A stretch of 64,000 bases of DNA from Porogramme epimiltina (lineage: Eukaryota; Basidiomycota; Agaricomycetes; Polyporales; Polyporaceae): the NCBI GenBank assembly GCA_900155495.1, contig FTLJ01000382.1, forward strand, positions 38,380 to 102,379. Direction: 5' to 3'. The position numbers and the translations under genes are program-made. The notes beneath the pieces were generated by a model, which was not told the origin of the DNA, made no database searches, and saw nothing but the letters and a program-made list of their open reading frames with translations. This document shows, one piece after another, positions 61,279 to 64,000 of this stretch. Each line of letters begins with the position of its first letter. Positions within the stretch are counted from its first letter, which is position 1.

Positions 61279-63014
61279 CCACGCTAACAGCCACCTGCGG
61301 CGTGCAGGGCGCGCGACACCCACGCCGTGACGATCTCCGTCCATCCGTCCATCCGCCCGCCCGGCCTCGCGCCCCCCGGGCCTCGCGCTCCGGCCCCTGC
61401 CCTCCGGAGCGTGCGCACGCGAAATAATGGCTATCATGCACATCGCGATCAAGGATCAGATTTACAGGACGCGGACGCGGCTGCGCACGCGCGTGCGTGC
61501 GTGCGTGGAAAGGAGGGGATGGCCCGAGCTTCGAAGCGGGAACGAGGTGAGCTGCCATACACGGGTGAGGTGGTCCGCCGGCGCCGCCACCGCCCCCGCA
61601 CAAAGAACAAGAACGCCCTCCTTTGTGCACCTTCGTGGCGCGGCTGCTCGCCCCGCGCCCGTACGTGCGATCAGCCAGGCAGATGTCGACGCCATCATGC
61701 ACGTCCTGAACTCTCTAGAGATCCCCGCAATGATGCTTCCGGGGAAGGGGCGGGGCTCAACGCTCTCGCCGAGGCTCCGAAGCCGCCGGCGGGGCCGCGC
61801 GTCTACGCTCTCTCCCCACTCCCCAGTCGTGAGTGGCCCCCACGACCGCCGGCGCCGCGAGGCGGGCCGCGCGACGCGTCGCGGGACACCATCGCGGCCT
61901 CGCGGCGGGGGCGATAAGGGCCGCGGGGCGTGCTAAGGGCGCATCGTGCCAGACCTCCGAGCGACCGGAGGCTCGAGGGCGGCCTGCCTGCCTCTCTCGC
62001 TCTGGGCGGGTCACCGGTTGGCAGATGGGGGCGCGCGGCCGCCCGCGGCGCGTGCTACCGGCCTCCAACGGTGGTGCCCCCACGCTTCCAGCGTTCCAGC
62101 ATCCCAGCGGATCGCACGGCCACCCACCCGCCCGCCCGCTCGCACGCGCCTCGGTACGACCACGATTCGGAGATGAGTGCAGCGCGTCCCGCTCGCGGCT
62201 CGGCGTGCAGACCCTGCGACGTCGCGACGCTCTTCGCCGTCCGAGTGTGCTTCGCGGCCCGCGCGCCCCGCACCAGCACCAAGAGTCTAGAGATGCATCC
62301 GTCCGTGGTTCCGTTCCAACTCACGACACCGAAGCCATGCGCTAGCGCACCCGGGCGTCCGACGCGCGCCCGGGCCATCGATGGGCGAGCGCACCGAGCG
62401 GGCGCCTCCGCGCTCCTCCCCAGGCTCGCCCCAGAAGCACCCCGGGAGGAGGCGCGCATCGACGCGTCGAAGGCTCGAAGCGTCCCCCCCCCGCGGGTGG
62501 GCGATTGCGCGGGAGCACTAAGTACTCGCGGGCGCGCGCGCACGGCGCAGCGCCCGCCTCGCCCCAAGACCCCCTCCCTGCAGATGCCTAAGGCCTAACC
62601 TTGTCCGCGCGCCGAGGATTGTCGCCCGCCCCCCATTCCCTTCGAAGTTCGCAGTTCGCACACACACGCTCGCTCGCTCACGTTTGCCACCCCATCCCCC
62701 CCCCCCAAGCACTAGCCTCCGAGCCCGACCGGCGCCATCCGCACACATGCACACGCGCACGAGCGCCCACACGAGGGGGAAGAGGCACACCATTGCGTCA
62801 CCGCCCGCTCTCCCGGCGCGTGAGCGTGAGCGGGGGATGCAAGCGCCCGCGGGCGCGGGGGGCGAAGGGGCTGGGCGCCCGCGCTTCGCAATCCCCGCGC
62901 GCTGGGTGGGCGAGCCCGGGTGCGCAGCGGCGCGCGGTGGGACCCGCGCGCGGCAACGCACACGGGCCCGTCCCGATCCGCGGCGGCACTCGCGTGGGGT
63001 GTGGGGCGAGGGCA

Positions 63015-63042
63015 GCAGACAGCAGACAGCAGACAGCAGACA
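63015..63042 (+). repeat. (GCAGACA)4 minisatellite
   Basis: Four exact direct copies of a 7-nt GCAGACA unit. Confidence 0.85.
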
Positions 63043-63255
63043 GGCAGGGCACAGGGGGCCGAGGGAAAGAAGGGAGGGGGGGAAGGGCACAGGGGTGGTG
63101 GCCCGCGGCAGGCGGGGGAGGGGAGGAGGCGAGCGAAGCAGGCAGGGCCCGCGGTCTGGAGCAGCCGCACGTCCACGTCCGCGTCCGCGTCCCGAGGCGC
63201 GACGACGGCCAATGGCCCACGGGGAGCTCGAGGTGGGTGGGGGGGGGGCTGCTGC

Positions 63256-63258
<3 letters not shown>

Positions 63259-63290
<32 letters not shown>

Positions 63291-63337
63291 CCCCCNNGGG
63301 GGGGGGGGGGGGTGGGGGGCCCCCCCCCCCCCCCCCC
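63259..63337. repeat. poly-C / NN gap / poly-G / poly-C homopolymer block
   Basis: A near-pure C run (63259-63295, one G inside) is followed by two N bases (63296-63297), then a G run (63298-63319, one T inside) and another C run (63320-63337). The two Ns mark an unresolved join. The block looks like a sequencing or assembly artefact around a difficult homopolymer rather than true sequence. Confidence 0.9.
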
Positions 63338-64000
63338 GCTGACGCCAGCAGCAGCGTCCAGGCGCAGTCCGTGGACAGTCTCCCGTGAGCTTGTTTCTCT
63401 CTGCGGCTGCGTGTGTGCATCCGCGCGGCGGGCGGCTAGCGATGCCCGTGGCCGGAAGAGTGGCTCCTTCCGATTCCGAATGCGGCGAGAAGGCCAGCAC
63501 GGACGGACGGTGTGGCTGCCGTATGTACGTGACTCGGTCTAATACGCTCGAGCGCGGGGGCGGGGGCGCGCGAGTGCGCGGACGTCCGCGATGGAGACTA
63601 GGACGGGAACACGCAAAGAGGGGCAAGCGCGAGCGCAGACGGACGGACAGATGGACGGTGCGCAGCGGGCTGGGCTCGAGGGGAAAACCACCCGCTCGCC
63701 GGCGTGCGAGCAGCGGCGGGTGGCAAAGCGTCTAGAATACAGGTGGTCGGGGCTCCCATGGTATACCATATAGCATGTGCATATACAGCCATGTCTGCGC
63801 CGCGCATAGGCTCGGCGGGGGTACTAGTATGGGGGTGTAAGGTGTGCGGAGAGTCGAAGAAAAAATAAGCGTAAAACTAAAATGCAGCAAATATAACCGT
63901 ACAGCGACTTGGACATGCGAGGGAGAGATGCGAGAGTGAGAGCGAGATGGGCCGGGCAAGGAGGAGGAGGAGTGGGGAAGGGGTGGGGTAGGGGTGGGGA

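Larger units (their letters stand above)
58874..64000. other. 5.1 kb GC-rich, CpG-rich region without a supportable gene
   Basis: Many long frames occur on both strands at once because the sequence is extremely GC-rich from about 59.7 to 63.4 kb. They are Arg/Pro/Ala-rich, overlap each other and show no domain or consistent splice sites. Microsatellites and an assembly gap are included. The final few hundred bases are more AT-rich, and I see no coding exon there either. It could hold long UTRs or promoters of genes beyond the window. Confidence 0.5.

Noticed and set aside
59928..61287. Long Arg/Pro/Ala-rich ORFs on both strands
   Set aside because: Extreme GC content removes stop codons; there is no domain, no consistent start context and no supportable splice structure.
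62518..63626. Several 140-310 codon ORFs on both strands around the N gap
   Set aside because: They pass through homopolymers and the Ns, encode poly-Pro/Gly tracts, and overlap each other in all frames.

Overview
The window looks like chromosomal DNA of a basidiomycete, most likely an Agaricomycete (polypore-like). It has about 55-60% GC, dense genes split by many 45-80 nt GT-AG introns, typical Agaricomycete sesquiterpene synthases, a GAF-type hybrid histidine kinase and eukaryotic tRNAs. All gene models below were built by hand by joining exons whose phases agree and whose translations fit known families. No transcript data were available.

Layout. (1) 0.2-7.9 kb: two tandem, same-strand sesquiterpene synthases with identical exon structure, separated by 5.1 kb without a recognisable gene. 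(2) 8.6-13.3 kb: homoserine O-acetyltransferase and a membrane-anchored short-chain dehydrogenase share a divergent promoter, followed by a SWR1-complex zf-HIT protein. (3) 14.4-20.5 kb: a secreted aspartic protease and an 18-exon glycerophosphoinositol/phosphate-type MFS transporter containing 7 nt and 9 nt microexons. (4) 21.7-24.1 kb: the proteasome subunit Sem1/Dss1, an unrecognised ORF and a small acidic protein. (5) 24.8-33.1 kb: tRNA-Arg(CCG) with an intron, the WD40 mRNA export factor Rae1, sterol C-5 desaturase, a proline iminopeptidase with a possible mitochondrial N-terminus, and tRNA-Leu(AAG). (6) 33.6-41.1 kb: three secreted histidine acid phosphatases (phytase-like), one on the plus strand and two on the minus strand, all with the same eight-exon structure. 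(7) 41.8-45.2 kb: one continuous gene that reads cystathionine beta-lyase and then mevalonate kinase, with both joined inside a single exon. (8) 46.0-52.5 kb: a 21-exon hybrid histidine kinase. (9) 53.0-58.9 kb: dolichol kinase, divergent from uracil-DNA glycosylase. (10) 58.9-64.0 kb: GC-rich, CpG-rich, microsatellite-bearing DNA with no supportable gene and a two-N gap flanked by homopolymers.

Functional links. The strongest observation is the predicted cystathionine beta-lyase::mevalonate kinase fusion, which ties a methionine-pathway enzyme to an isoprenoid-pathway enzyme. The same window holds another methionine/homoserine enzyme (homoserine O-acetyltransferase) and several isoprenoid users or sterol steps (two sesquiterpene synthases, dolichol kinase, sterol C-5 desaturase). 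The three phosphatases and the GIT-like transporter could both serve phosphate scavenging. These pathway links are inference from gene identity only.
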